From Planctomycetota bacterium (GTDB lineage: Bacteria > Planctomycetota > Planctomycetia > Pirellulales > Pirellulaceae): DNA of 43,364 bases. The translations under genes were made by a program, and so were the position numbers. The notes below the pieces were generated by a model, which saw only the letters and a program-made list of their open reading frames with translations, made no database searches and was not told the DNA's origin. Below, piece after piece: positions 8,195 through 16,446 of the stretch; position 1 is the first letter of the stretch, and every line of letters begins with the position of its first letter. The stretch covers positions 1 to 43,364 of the forward strand of contig JAJDEH010000225.1 of NCBI GenBank assembly GCA_029259935.1. The letters are read 5' to 3'.

Positions 8195-9451
8195 CTATTC
8201 CTCGCCTTTGGACTTGCTTGGCTCGCCCTCGGCACTCTCGGACTTAGCGTTTGGCTCCTTGCTCTCACTGGGTGCTTCCTTGCCGTTGTCGTCGCCATCA
8301 CTGTCGCCTTCCGGCCCGGTGCCCGCACCCTCATCTGGTTTCGCCGGCGTGTCCGCCTCGGGCCCATCCTTGGCTTCTCCAGATTTATAAGGAACAGGAT
8401 CCATCGGCTGGCCGGTGATGCTGATGGCCCGCGGCCGATCCAGCACTTCGTCGATCACGCCCTGATTGCGCAGTTTGGCGTTCAACTGCTCGAGGCGGCC
8501 GACGAAAATCATGATCTTGCCGCCGTCGGGAATCGCCTCCAAGACCAGCTCACCACATTTGCGGCCGGCATCATAGTTGTCCATTCCGACGTAACAAATG
8601 CGATTGCTTTTGGGCGCGTCCGAATCATGGGTAATAAGTTTCGTTCGCTTGGCACAGAGATCAAGAACGTCGGTCTGGTTATCGGGGTCGATAGGACTTA
8701 CCGCGATGCCGTCCACATCCAAAGTCAACAGTTCTTCCAGCATGCGCTTTTGGTTACCCACGCCGTCGTCCGCGGGAGGCATGCGAACTAGGAGATTGAC
8801 ATCGAATTTTTTCGCGGCATCCCTGGCGCCCTTTTCAGCGATCACCCAAAACGAAGCAATGCCATTGGTGACAAACGCCACGGTCGGCTTACTGTCATCC
8901 TTGGCTGTCGGCTTGGCGTCGGGATCTTCCGCGGTTAGTTCTTTCAATCGATCCCAGAATTGCTTGACATTGTCCTTGGTGATTTTCTGGGCCGGAATGT
9001 CGAAGAAGCCATCTTCAGGCACCACGGACATGTCGCCCCGCGCCAGCCCGGCCAGGATTCGCACGGACTCATATCCGTAGCGATAAGGGTCTTGCACGAC
9101 CGTGCCGTGGCACTGACCATCCGTGATGGCCTGCAAAGTTCCGTCCTCTTCATCGAATCCAACTAGCTTGATCTGGTCGACCTTATCCGCGGTCTTGAGC
9201 GCTTCAAGAATGTAAGGTGGGTTGTAAGCAAACAGCCCGACCATGCATCCCAAGTCGGGATGCTTGACGATCGAGTCTTCGGCGAGCGCTTTGGCGGCTC
9301 CGAAATCGAAGTTGTCAGTTCGTGTGTCTAGGATGGTGTACTTTCCGTTGGTCTGCGGCCCGCTGCCCGACCCTGACCCCGTGGAAGGACTGCAACCTGC
9401 AAGTCCGGTGGCGATAAGGGCGAAAAACGCCAAGCAAATGGCAAGCCGCAT
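8195..9451 (-). CDS. Sugar-binding lipoprotein of the ABC importer, apparently circularly permuted
   Basis: The precursor has a lipoprotein signal with lipobox LAGC (Cys20), then a short Ser/Gly linker. What follows is in reversed order compared with RbsB-type proteins. Residues 37-173 correspond to the C-terminal half: strand [12 protein letters not shown], then [24 protein letters not shown] and the terminal [12 protein letters not shown]. After a linker rich in Asp, Lys and Pro, residues 187-340 correspond to the N-terminal half: [42 protein letters not shown] and [21 protein letters not shown]. The last 70 residues are a disordered acidic tail. The frame is intact throughout, and GAGGAG upstream supports the ATG at 9451. 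It would capture ligand outside the membrane for the RbsA/RbsC-like pair. The order of the halves is direct observation; the cause is inference. Confidence 0.93.
   Translation of the reverse strand: MRLAICLAFFALIATGLAGCSPSTGSGSGSGPQTNGKYTILDTRTDNFDFGAAKALAEDSIVKHPDLGCMVGLFAYNPPYILEALKTADKVDQIKLVGFDEEDGTLQAITDGQCHGTVVQDPYRYGYESVRILAGLARGDMSVVPEDGFFDIPAQKITKDNVKQFWDRLKELTAEDPDAKPTAKDDSKPTVAFVTNGIASFWVIAEKGARDAAKKFDVNLLVRMPPADDGVGNQKRMLEELLTLDVDGIAVSPIDPDNQTDVLDLCAKRTKLITHDSDAPKSNRICYVGMDNYDAGRKCGELVLEAIPDGGKIMIFVGRLEQLNAKLRNQGVIDEVLDRPRAISITGQPMDPVPYKSGEAKDGPEADTPAKPDEGAGTGPEGDSDGDDNGKEAPSESKEPNAKSESAEGEPSKSKGEE
8199..8203 (-). promoter_or_regulatory. Ribosome-binding site of the ABC ATPase gene, inside the upstream gene
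   Basis: GAGGA on the minus strand is formed by the last two sense codons of the binding-protein gene (gag gaa, then tag), and it sits seven bases before the ATG at 8191. This fixes the ATPase start and suggests translational coupling. Confidence 0.75.
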
Positions 9452-9603
9452 GGGAAAGACTCCTCTTAAGATCCACCTTGGTTCGACAAGTTGTCGATTC
9501 TAAGAGGCCATGTTTTACCGCACAAGAGGCACGTCGAAGCGGGTTGGCGCCGGACGTGGCCGTTCTTGTTAGTACGGGATACGCAACCTCGACCGCTACA
9601 GCG

Positions 9604-9630
9604 AAAAAAGCCCCGTCGGTACGGGGCTTT
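9604..9630 (-). terminator. Rho-independent terminator of the 184-residue exported protein gene
   Basis: On the minus strand the sequence folds as a GC-rich stem (AAAGCCCCGT pairing with ACGGGGCTTT around a three-base loop) and ends in a run of six T. It lies about 40 bases past the stop codon at 9670. It separates that gene from the importer operon, whose own promoter must lie between here and 9451. Confidence 0.88.
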
Positions 9631-9669
9631 CGTTGGGTTGGCTTTGGGCGACTCTTTCCGGGCCGGCGA

Positions 9670-10224
9670 TTAATAGCGAGCGGGAACGCGATCGATCAGG
9701 ATGGCGGTGTGTGGGTGGCCGTGGCCGATCCAGCGGTAGGGGTCCCAGCTATTGCCGGACCAATAGGGCGAGTAAGTGCCCATGAACGGCGTGTGCGAGG
9801 ATTGCGGACGCAGGTTGGAGAGTCCGAACCAGCGGCGGGCTGCCAGTCGATTTTGGCGCTGGGCGGCGCGGAATTCGGCCTTGCGACGGACCGCCTCTTG
9901 CGGATTGTCGCGGCGTCGGATCTCTTCCAGGTACAGCCACATCTCGGGCGTCATTCCGGGCGGGATGTGGGGGGCCGCATTCTTCGCGTCCTGTCCATTG
10001 GCCATGGGGGCGGCGACCAGCAGCGCGGAAATATCGGCGGTTCGAGCGATAGGCGCTTGGGGTGCGCGATCCGCTCCGTCGACGACATCTTGGGCAAAGA
10101 GGTCTTCGGGTAGGTCGGCGGTCGTGGGGCTGACATCTTGGCCGAGGGCCGTGGCGGCTTGGCCGAGGGACGTGGCGGCGAGCAGGCCGGTAAGAACCGG
10201 AAGCGCGAAGAGGATCTTGGACAT
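9670..10224 (-). CDS. Exported protein of unknown function
   Basis: The 184-residue product begins with a clear signal peptide (MSKILFALPVLTGLLAATS and on, cleavage probably near the SLGQA segment). The mature part has a low-complexity Ala/Asp-rich region, then a basic helical stretch (EEIRRRDNPQEAVRRKAEFRA) and an aromatic, Pro/Gly/Tyr-rich C-terminus with RWFGLSN, YSPYWSG and WDPYRWIGHGH. The open frame continues upstream, but the ATG at 10224 is preferred because GGGAGAC lies at a good distance and a signal peptide follows at once. A strong terminator follows the gene. I do not recognise a named family; the composition is typical of planctomycete secreted proteins. Confidence 0.75.
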   Translation of the reverse strand: MSKILFALPVLTGLLAATSLGQAATALGQDVSPTTADLPEDLFAQDVVDGADRAPQAPIARTADISALLVAAPMANGQDAKNAAPHIPPGMTPEMWLYLEEIRRRDNPQEAVRRKAEFRAAQRQNRLAARRWFGLSNLRPQSSHTPFMGTYSPYWSGNSWDPYRWIGHGHPHTAILIDRVPARY

Positions 10225-10484
10225 GGGTGAGTCTCCCAAAGAAAATGGGTCGGGGCGCGGAGTGCCAAGTGCGCCAATGGAAAAGTCAAAGTGTTTGCGG
10301 GATGCGGCGGCCCGAGCGACACTCTTGGGGCTGGAACCAGCGTCCAACGTCACAGGGCAACGAAACGCCACTCAATAGAGTCTTCGGCCTCTAACGGGCC
10401 CAAGGATTAGGGAGAGTTTTCCGGTGAGGTACAAGGATCGACGCTGCCAGTGGCCCGGATGTTAAACCTTGCGTGTCAGACAAA

Positions 10485-10508
10485 GTTGTCCGCCGCGTTG
10501 TCCGCCGA
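10485..10508. repeat. 12-base tandem repeat in the 10225-10520 intergenic region
   Basis: GTTGTCCGCCGC at 10485-10496 is followed by GTTGTCCGCCGA, 11 of 12 identical. It lies just downstream of the anti-sigma stop codon and upstream of the exported-protein gene, both read on the minus strand. It could be a regulatory site of the latter or a chance duplication. The rest of this 296-base gap shows nothing recognisable. Confidence 0.4.
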
Positions 10509-10520
10509 CACGACCGGATT

Positions 10521-11414
10521 CTACATCACGGGGGGCGGTGCCTTGATCACTCGCTGGTAGGTCCGCTGGTTGCCCTCGATGATCAATATATAGAGGTAAC
10601 CGTTCTTTTGGCACGCTCCGATGCACAATTGACCGGTGTCTGAATGCGGTGTCATCGGCAAATGCGATTGGACATCGAATTCGGCCGTGGTTTTGACCAC
10701 GATCAGCGCCGCGAACGGTTGGCCCGCATTGGTCCTCAGGTCGTAAGCAACGGCCTTTCCATCGTAAGGCGTGCGGAACTCCTGCCAGCCCGTGGGTTGA
10801 ACCAAGATGGAGGAATCAAGAGGATACGAATCGATTGGAGCGGAATCGAGATCTTGATTCCAAGATTGGCCCCGTACATCGATCACCCAATCACGCACCT
10901 GCTGCAGCAGTGTGTCCACGTCCACCTTGCCGGGCATGATGGCAACCGCCGCAAAGACCGCCACACAAATACAAGCCGCCAAACCAGTCGCCATCGCGAA
11001 CCACCGTAGGCGTGGGCTCCGCTTGCCAGGTGACCGATCCACTTGCCGGGTAACGTTCCGTGGCTCGACGTTTGTTTCGATATCCGACTCGGTTTCGTGG
11101 TCCGTCCCGGATTGCGGAAGCACTGCTTGCACGCATTCATCCAGGCAATTCGAATCGGAGGAACTTGCTGGTTCCAGCCCGGATTCAATGCCGGCCAACA
11201 GTCGTTCGGCGAGATCCGTGGGTACCGATACCTCTTGCTGAATCGCATTGGCAATTCGGGAATCCCAGGCCAAGGAGCGATCCAACATGGCTTGCCGATC
11301 CGCATCCCGAGCCACCACGTCCGCCAACTCGCCCAATTCCGGCAACGAAAGATCATCGCTGCCCGGACGGCAGGAGTCGATCGCTTCGTTGATGGTTGGC
11401 TTGAGTGGGTCCAT
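10521..11414 (-). CDS. Putative anti-sigma factor (single-pass membrane protein)
   Basis: The product has an N-terminal cytoplasmic part of about 138 residues, acidic and with a helical DADRQAMLDRSLAWDSRIANAIQQE segment given here only in outline near residues 37-61, a single membrane helix at about 139-160, and a C-terminal extracytoplasmic part of about 135 residues. No canonical HxxxCxxC zinc anti-sigma motif is visible. The call rests on architecture and on position directly after the ECF sigma gene, 49 bases away, a common sigma/anti-sigma arrangement. The ATG at 11414 is chosen; an in-frame GTG at 11441 would add nine residues. The family itself is not recognised. Confidence 0.7.
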   Translation of the reverse strand: MDPLKPTINEAIDSCRPGSDDLSLPELGELADVVARDADRQAMLDRSLAWDSRIANAIQQEVSVPTDLAERLLAGIESGLEPASSSDSNCLDECVQAVLPQSGTDHETESDIETNVEPRNVTRQVDRSPGKRSPRLRWFAMATGLAACICVAVFAAVAIMPGKVDVDTLLQQVRDWVIDVRGQSWNQDLDSAPIDSYPLDSSILVQPTGWQEFRTPYDGKAVAYDLRTNAGQPFAALIVVKTTAEFDVQSHLPMTPHSDTGQLCIGACQKNGYLYILIIEGNQRTYQRVIKAPPPVM

Positions 11415-11463
11415 GATTCCGTCGTGTCGTGCCCGGGGCACCAGATCGTGGCAGCTTTCAGGT

Positions 11464-12057
11464 TTAGTTTACGTTGATATCGCTGGTCAGCAGTCGACCG
11501 CGTAACCGACTCTTGGCACGCGATAGCCGGCTCATCACCGTGCCGACCGGTAACTCGAGTTTCTCCGCGATTTCCTTGTAGGAACAACTTTCAAAATAGA
11601 ACATCAACAGGACGACCTTAAATTCATCGGCTAATTCATCGATGGCCGCCTGCAGGAGTTCGCGATCGACATTGTCTTCATTTGGGCAAGTTTGGGGAAT
11701 ATCATTTACGTCGAGTTCCATCCCAGCCACCGAGGCTGGCCGCTGTTTGCGCTGGCTCTTCAAATAACAGCTTCGCAGCACCGCATACAACCATCCCCGA
11801 GCTTTACCCGGCTCGCGAATTTGATGCCGCTTTTGATGGGCAACCATAAAGGTCTGCTGGCTCAAATCCTCGGCATCATCGCGATTGCCGGATAAGCGAA
11901 AGGCATAACGGAAGATCGCCTCATGGTGATCGGCAATTAGTTGCTTGATCGCCATCGGTTCGGGATCAGGGCCAGAGATTGGGCTCTGGGATCCCGCTTC
12001 ACCTCCGGCGACCATCTTCTGAGGCAGGATTTGATCCTCCATCCGCGATTCACTCAC
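11464..12057 (-). CDS. ECF-type RNA polymerase sigma factor
   Basis: Region 2 is clear (FRYAFRLSGNRDDAEDLSQQ followed by TFMVAHQ), which binds core polymerase and the -10 element. Region 4 contains LADEFKVVLLMFYFE, SYKEIAEKLELPVGT and MSRLSRAKSRLRGRL, the helix-turn-helix that reads the -35 element. The length of 197 residues is normal. The first 35 residues are a non-conserved extension, so the GTG at 12057 is uncertain; ATG codons at 12042 and further in are alternatives. The next gene in the operon encodes a probable membrane anti-sigma factor, so activity is likely controlled from the envelope. The target genes are unknown. Confidence 0.94.
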   Translation of the reverse strand: MSESRMEDQILPQKMVAGGEAGSQSPISGPDPEPMAIKQLIADHHEAIFRYAFRLSGNRDDAEDLSQQTFMVAHQKRHQIREPGKARGWLYAVLRSCYLKSQRKQRPASVAGMELDVNDIPQTCPNEDNVDRELLQAAIDELADEFKVVLLMFYFESCSYKEIAEKLELPVGTVMSRLSRAKSRLRGRLLTSDINVN

Positions 12058-12104
12058 CCTTATAGAACCAGTTCAGTTCGTCATTATTCCAGGAAAGCCC
12101 CATC

Positions 12105-12128
12105 ACTCCGCCAATTACTCCGCCAATT
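12105..12128. repeat. Exact 12-base tandem repeat upstream of the sigma gene
   Basis: ACTCCGCCAATT occurs twice without a gap at 12105-12116 and 12117-12128, about 50 bases upstream of the sigma factor start. The surrounding 318-base region (12058-12375) separates divergent genes and must hold promoters for both. The part from about 12200 is notably AT-richer. The repeat could be an operator or an autoregulatory sigma site; I see no clear -35/-10 pair. Confidence 0.45.
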
Positions 12129-12375
12129 TAACACACAACCGGCAAATCCGCACCGAAGCGACCATCCTGACGAGGGGCATGGTAACGCTGACGGCGGAGT
12201 CCTTCATTCAATATTTGATAATTCTGGAGAAATGGGAATATCTTTCCCTCAATTGGGATCTAAATTTTGTCGTAACGAACACGCGAACGGTTCCCTATAC
12301 GCTCGCAGAAGTGCCAACGCCACCAAAATCACACCACGGCGTTGGCTTGTATCTCCTTATTGGAAAGGGTTTTAG

Positions 12376-12579
12376 ATGAAAAAGCTAGGTATTTTCGGAC
12401 TGTTGCTTTCGGTCGCCATGTTGATGTTCACGGGTTGTGAGCCTCAAGTCGATGACGGTGGTATGCCCACCCCCGAGACCACGACCTCCGGCGAGGGCAG
12501 TGGCGAAGGTAATGGTGAGGGCGGTGGCGACCCTGAACCCTCCGGCGAGGGCGGCGATCCTGAAACCTCTGGCGAGTAA
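12376..12579 (+). CDS. Small low-complexity lipoprotein
   Basis: A 67-residue precursor with a lipoprotein signal peptide (MKKLGIFGLLLSVAMLMF and lipobox FTGC, Cys21). The mature part of about 47 residues is almost entirely Gly, Glu, Ser, Pro, Thr and Asp, with repeated SGEG and GDPE units. GGAAAGG precedes the ATG at good spacing, and a strong terminator lies about 60 bases downstream, so it is a complete single gene. It would be a short acidic, unstructured lipoprotein on the cell envelope. Function is unknown. A second lipoprotein of similar type follows. Confidence 0.8.
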   Translation: MKKLGIFGLLLSVAMLMFTGCEPQVDDGGMPTPETTTSGEGSGEGNGEGGGDPEPSGEGGDPETSGE

Positions 12580-12635
12580 TTCCTGCACGCCTGGAAAGCC
12601 AGAGACGCCCATTTCTGGCATTCAAAAGACGCACC

Positions 12636-12674
12636 AAGGGAAAGGTGGCCACATGGTTGCCTTTCCCTTTTTTT
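12636..12674 (+). terminator. Rho-independent terminator of the small lipoprotein gene
   Basis: AAGGGAAAGG at 12636-12645 pairs perfectly with CCTTTCCCTT at 12660-12669 around a 14-base loop, and a run of seven T ends at 12674. Confidence 0.88.
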
Positions 12675-12794
12675 GTACGCTGGAATCAATTTTGGTAGAT
12701 TGTCCTCCGCCTTGGGTCTGTTCGGATAAAGGCGCGAAATACGGAGATGGAATCCGCGGGAATTGGATCTCGCATCATTGCAAAGGATTTGAAA

Positions 12795-13127
12795 ATGAAA
12801 TCGAGTTTCTGGCTCTTGTTGGTCCTGCTTTCCGTCGCGGCCATCGGGTGTGAATCGAGCAGTGAGCCGGTGGAGAACACCGACGACGTGGGCTCGGAAG
12901 GTCCCAAGATCGACATGGGCACGCCGAGTACCTCCTTCGACGGCAACAACGGCAGTGTTACTCCCGATCAAGGCTCGGGCCAGCCGGAGACGACCGGAAA
13001 GGAAATCCCTGAAGGATCTGGACCGACGCCAACCGGCGAAGAGGGGGAACCGAAGAAAGCCGGCGGGGGCGAAAGCGGCTCTCTAGAATTGGAGCCGCCC
13101 AAGAATGCGCCCGCGCCAAAAGAATGA
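12795..13127 (+). CDS. Small acidic lipoprotein
   Basis: The precursor of 110 residues has a short lipoprotein signal (MKSSFWLLLVLLSVAAIGC, lipobox AIGC, Cys19). The mature part is Gly/Ser/Glu/Pro-rich and probably unstructured, ending in a Pro/Lys segment. The frame extends upstream to an ATG at 12747, but the ATG at 12795 is preferred because AAGGA precedes it by about eight bases and the signal peptide starts there. It resembles the preceding lipoprotein in organisation rather than in exact sequence. It is convergent with the small membrane protein gene at 13165. Function is unknown. Confidence 0.75.
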   Translation: MKSSFWLLLVLLSVAAIGCESSSEPVENTDDVGSEGPKIDMGTPSTSFDGNNGSVTPDQGSGQPETTGKEIPEGSGPTPTGEEGEPKKAGGGESGSLELEPPKNAPAPKE

Positions 13128-13164
13128 CCCGTTCGTGCGAATCATCTGTGCGGCGTAGAGAATC

Positions 13165-13326
13165 TCAGCCACCTGATTCCGGCGACTCGTCCCGAGATTG
13201 TTCCTTGTTTTCTTTCACGGTCGGCTGCGGGCCGTTTCGCGGTGTCTTCTCCGAAGCGGGGAAGAGGAACCGCAGAGCCAGTCCGATCGCGATTCCCAAA
13301 ACCAAAATCAATAATCGACCGCGCAT
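13165..13326 (-). CDS. Small single-pass membrane protein (53 residues)
   Basis: The ATG at 13326 is preceded by AAGGG six bases away and opens a 53-residue frame that ends in TGA at 13165. The N-terminus is MRGR, followed by a membrane helix (about residues 5-22, LLILVLGIAIGLALRFLF), and then a hydrophilic tail of about 30 residues rich in Lys, Glu, Ser and Pro. This positive-inside arrangement predicts the tail outside the cytoplasm. No family is recognised. It stands alone between the convergent lipoprotein gene and the divergent creatininase gene. Evidence is the ribosome site, the membrane segment and the clean stop. Confidence 0.65.
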   Translation of the reverse strand: MRGRLLILVLGIAIGLALRFLFPASEKTPRNGPQPTVKENKEQSRDESPESGG

Positions 13327-13485
13327 GTTTACCCTTATTGAACCTTGAGACGAACCGGTCGAAAACTATCTTAACAGATGGGCGAATGCCCCGTGGGTGT
13401 CTTTCGCCGGAGGTGACGGTACGCTGGAGTGGCCGCGGCCATGCCGCTCTCAAAATTCGTCTCCATGATCCAAGAAACCTAATCC

Positions 13486-13491
13486 GAGGAG
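13486..13491 (+). promoter_or_regulatory. Ribosome-binding site supporting a TTG start
   Basis: GAGGAG ends nine bases before the TTG at 13501. It decides the start of the creatininase-family gene, which has no suitable upstream ATG. Confidence 0.7.
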
Positions 13492-13500
13492 CTTGCGCCA

Positions 13501-14220
13501 TTGACTACCGCATCGAATGACAATGTACTGCTGCCCAATCACACTCGGCGAGAATTCCGCGAGCGGATGCAGAGTGGCGAACTGAAGGCTTGCATTATCC
13601 CCGTGGCTGCCACCGAACAGCACTTGGAACATCTGGCCATGGAACATGACTGGCGCAGTTGCATGCATATCTCGGTGGAAGTCGCCAAGCGGCTCGCGCC
13701 GCACGTGCTGGTCGCGCCGGGAATGAACGTCGGCATCAGCGAGCATCACATGCGGCACATTGGCACGCTTAGCGCGCTGCCCGGCAGTTGGTTGGGTGTC
13801 TTATTCGATTTGATCCGCAGCATGCACAGCGCCGGCTTCACAAATATACTGGTACTCAACGGGCACGGTGGCAACGTCGCGCCCTGCCAAGGGATGTGGG
13901 GGCAGTTCCTTCAGCGACTGGAGATCAATCTGTTTTTTCAATCCTACTGGGACTTGCTCTCACCCGAGGTGCCACAAGCGCATTTGAAAACCGGACGATG
14001 GCCCGGCCATGCGCAGGAGTTTGAAACCGCCTTTGCCTTGGCCGCCTTTCCAGAAAACGTACGGCACGACGCGATGCGGGACCAAGAGGATAAGGAACCT
14101 CTGGAAGCGACCGCGGAAGTGGGCGAGATTCTGATTGAAGCGATCATCGAAGGCACCGGCGAGTTCGTCCAAGGCATGATTGACGGCACGAATGTCGCGG
14201 AGATTCCCGAATTCCACTAG
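13501..14220 (+). CDS. Creatininase-family amidohydrolase
   Basis: The 239-residue protein has the metal-binding pattern of the creatininase family (creatininase, mycofactocin MftE and related amidases). It shows ATEQHLEH at residues 37-44 (Glu39 and His41), Asp50, the NGHGGN signature at 120-125 and HAQEFET at 170-176, where Glu173 or Glu175 should be the second glutamate ligand. Family members use two divalent metals to hydrolyse cyclic amides or peptide-like bonds in the cytoplasm. The start is TTG at 13501, backed by a GAGGAG ribosome site. No neighbour suggests a pathway, so the substrate is unknown. Confidence 0.9.
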   Translation: MTTASNDNVLLPNHTRREFRERMQSGELKACIIPVAATEQHLEHLAMEHDWRSCMHISVEVAKRLAPHVLVAPGMNVGISEHHMRHIGTLSALPGSWLGVLFDLIRSMHSAGFTNILVLNGHGGNVAPCQGMWGQFLQRLEINLFFQSYWDLLSPEVPQAHLKTGRWPGHAQEFETAFALAAFPENVRHDAMRDQEDKEPLEATAEVGEILIEAIIEGTGEFVQGMIDGTNVAEIPEFH

Positions 14221-14527
14221 ACGGAAGTACGGGATGCGACGGCAAGCGCCCGCGAATATCGGGCCTCGTGTACTCTTCAACGGGCTGGTAATTCGTCCAT
14301 CTCCAGTCGCCGCTGTCATTTTGACTCGACCTTGCCACGGTTCTCGCGCGGCCCCCGTTCGCGATTGCGCTGATTCAGTTTGCCGAACGCTAGCTTGGTC
14401 ACACGATTCGAGTTGACTCTGATGGAGGGATCTTCTAAGGTTCTCGCCCTGGTGTTTTTCCCTAGTCGAATGCCCGTTCGCGGCATGGTCGAATCTCATC
14501 GCTGGCCTGAGTGATTCCGACATCGCC
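14221..14527. other. Intergenic region without recognised features
   Basis: These 307 bases between the creatininase and FlgI-like genes hold no convincing open frame, hairpin terminator or repeat. The promoter of the FlgI-like/smc pair is likely here, but no -10/-35 pair is clear enough to place. Confidence 0.4.
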
Positions 14528-16408
14528 ATGACTTTTCAATCGGCACGGACTCCAATTATGGGGCTATCAAGCGGCATGAAGCCTACCTCCACAAAATGTT
14601 CACGGCGTTTGTTTTTGCGATGCTCCTTGTTGGCTCCGGCAGTCGCACTGTTTGCCGGTGGCGGCTGTGCCGCGCCATGGATGAACCGCAACGACGATTT
14701 GGAAACGGCCCTTACCGGCGAGACCTCGGAAACGTCTTATGTGGGCCAATTCTCCAGTCCCTGGGGTTTCAATGGTGCCAAAGCTGAAGGCATTGGATTG
14801 GTGACGATGTTGGGCGGCACCGGTGGCAATCCGCGGCCCTCGCCTCAACGAGAGCACTTGATTGGCGAAATGCAGTCGCACGATGTGCACAAGCCCTACG
14901 AGTTGCTTCGATCCCCCGACACCGCCATGGTGTTGGTACGAGGGTACCTGCCGCCGGGAATTCAAAAAGGCGAAAGTTTCGACATTGAGGTCAGGATCCC
15001 GCCCAAATCGGACACGACCAGCTTGAAGAGCGGAACCTTGATGCGGACTCGCCTGCGACCGATGGAGTTGCTGGGCAGCGGCGTTCGCACGGGACATACG
15101 ATCGGCGTGGCACGCGGCTCGCTGTTGATCGACAGCACTTTCAAAGGCGAACAAGACGGCATGCTGGAAACCCGGGCGCGAATCCTAGGTGGCGGGGTGG
15201 CACTTAAATCGCGTCCGTTGGGGCTTTCCATTCGTAGCGGTGCCAACGTCATGGTCAGCACCAGGATTGCTACCTCGATCAACGGGCGTTTCGACACTCT
15301 GGTACGGGGTGTCCGCCAGCAAGTTGCCACCGCGCACAACGATCGCCGTATCGATCTCGAAACGCCTCGTCAATACAAGCACAATCTCTCACGATATATG
15401 CGGGTGGTTGCCAACATCGCAATCGGCGAATCTTCCACTGATCGATTCGAACGCCTGAAATTGCTGGAACGGCAGATGCAAGATCCGACCACGGCGGCGG
15501 TCGCGGCCTTGCGACTGGAGGCTCTGGGCGAAGTGGGCATACCCACGCTTCAAGGTGCCATCCAATCGTCGGATCCCGAAGTCCGCTTTTACGCGGCCGA
15601 AGCACTCGCCTATCTCGGTAAAGAAGAGGCCGCCGATCCTCTGACAGAGTCCGCCAAGAACAAACCTGCTCTTCGCTGGCGGGCGTTGGCGGCACTAACC
15701 TCGCTAGAGGACGTTTCGGGAGGCGAAGCACTCAATCGCTTGATGCACGTGACCAGTGCGGAAACCCGATATGGGGCATTTCGGGCTTTGCAAACACGTT
15801 CACCCAACGACCCGCTCACCCGCGGTGAGGTTTTGGGCGGCGAATTCAGCTATCACACGATCAGCACGGTCGGCCCGCCCATGGTTTGCTTTTCCAGTTC
15901 GCGGCGCGCCGAAATCGTGCTGTTCGGAATCGACCAGCGATTGTCGTCGGGAACGCTTTACTCGCCGCTGGGATGGATCATCAAGGCGGAAGGGCAAGAC
16001 CAAATCAAAGTTAGTCGGTTTTCGGTACGGGGCAATCAGTTCGAAACGGTATCCACGCGCCTAGACGATGTCATCCGAGCCATCGCCAAGGTGGGTGGCG
16101 GTTATACGGATGTTTTGGATTTTGTGGAAACCGCCAGAAGGGAAAAGTTCCTGACTTCGCGTGTTGTGATTAACCCGTTGCCGAGTCCCCGGCGACGCTA
16201 TGTCCGCGATGATTCTCCAGGTTCCGAGGTCGCCGAGTCGTCGGTACGCCCGATCGGACCGATCCCCGAACTGTTCCAGACTCATCAGGGTGAACGCGAG
16301 GAAATCGCCGAAGAAAAGGTCTTTATCAACGGTGCCGATGACATCTCGGAAGAACCGGACGAGTCGAACGGCGGGTTTCTTGGTAGACTTAGAGGTTGGT
16401 TCTTTTAG
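14528..16408 (+). CDS. FlgI-like and HEAT-repeat lipoprotein with Tat-type signal
   Basis: The N-terminus carries SRRLFLR (residues 25-31), close to the twin-arginine consensus, then a hydrophobic stretch and a lipobox-like GGGC (Cys47), so a folded, lipid-anchored protein is predicted. Residues about 85-270 resemble the flagellar P-ring protein FlgI: GIGLVTMLGGTGG, then AMVLVRGYLPPGIQKGESFDIEV and SGTLMRTRLRPM (shown in parts). Residues about 315-410 form HEAT-like helical repeats (AALRLEALGEVGIPTL, PEVRFYAAEALAYLG, PALRWRALAALTSL). The remainder has no known motif and a charged tail. No other flagellar gene is nearby, so a flagellar role is doubtful. ATG codons at 14558 and 14576 are alternative starts. 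smc follows 38 bases downstream on the same strand. Confidence 0.75.
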   Translation: MTFQSARTPIMGLSSGMKPTSTKCSRRLFLRCSLLAPAVALFAGGGCAAPWMNRNDDLETALTGETSETSYVGQFSSPWGFNGAKAEGIGLVTMLGGTGGNPRPSPQREHLIGEMQSHDVHKPYELLRSPDTAMVLVRGYLPPGIQKGESFDIEVRIPPKSDTTSLKSGTLMRTRLRPMELLGSGVRTGHTIGVARGSLLIDSTFKGEQDGMLETRARILGGGVALKSRPLGLSIRSGANVMVSTRIATSINGRFDTLVRGVRQQVATAHNDRRIDLETPRQYKHNLSRYMRVVANIAIGESSTDRFERLKLLERQMQDPTTAAVAALRLEALGEVGIPTLQGAIQSSDPEVRFYAAEALAYLGKEEAADPLTESAKNKPALRWRALAALTSLEDVSGGEALNRLMHVTSAETRYGAFRALQTRSPNDPLTRGEVLGGEFSYHTISTVGPPMVCFSSSRRAEIVLFGIDQRLSSGTLYSPLGWIIKAEGQDQIKVSRFSVRGNQFETVSTRLDDVIRAIAKVGGGYTDVLDFVETARREKFLTSRVVINPLPSPRRRYVRDDSPGSEVAESSVRPIGPIPELFQTHQGEREEIAEEKVFINGADDISEEPDESNGGFLGRLRGWFF

Positions 16409-16446
16409 AAGTCCCCCCAACCTGACCGCCCAATTCCAACCTGCCC

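Noticed and set aside
12179..12379. 66-codon plus-strand frame overlapping the start of the small lipoprotein gene by four bases
   Set aside because: The ATGA overlap is tempting for coupling, but there is no ribosome site, and the AT-rich stretch looks like promoter DNA of the lipoprotein gene.
14528..16408. Annotation as a true flagellar P-ring protein
   Set aside because: Only part matches FlgI, the signal is Tat-like with a lipobox, HEAT repeats are fused, and no flagellar genes are near.
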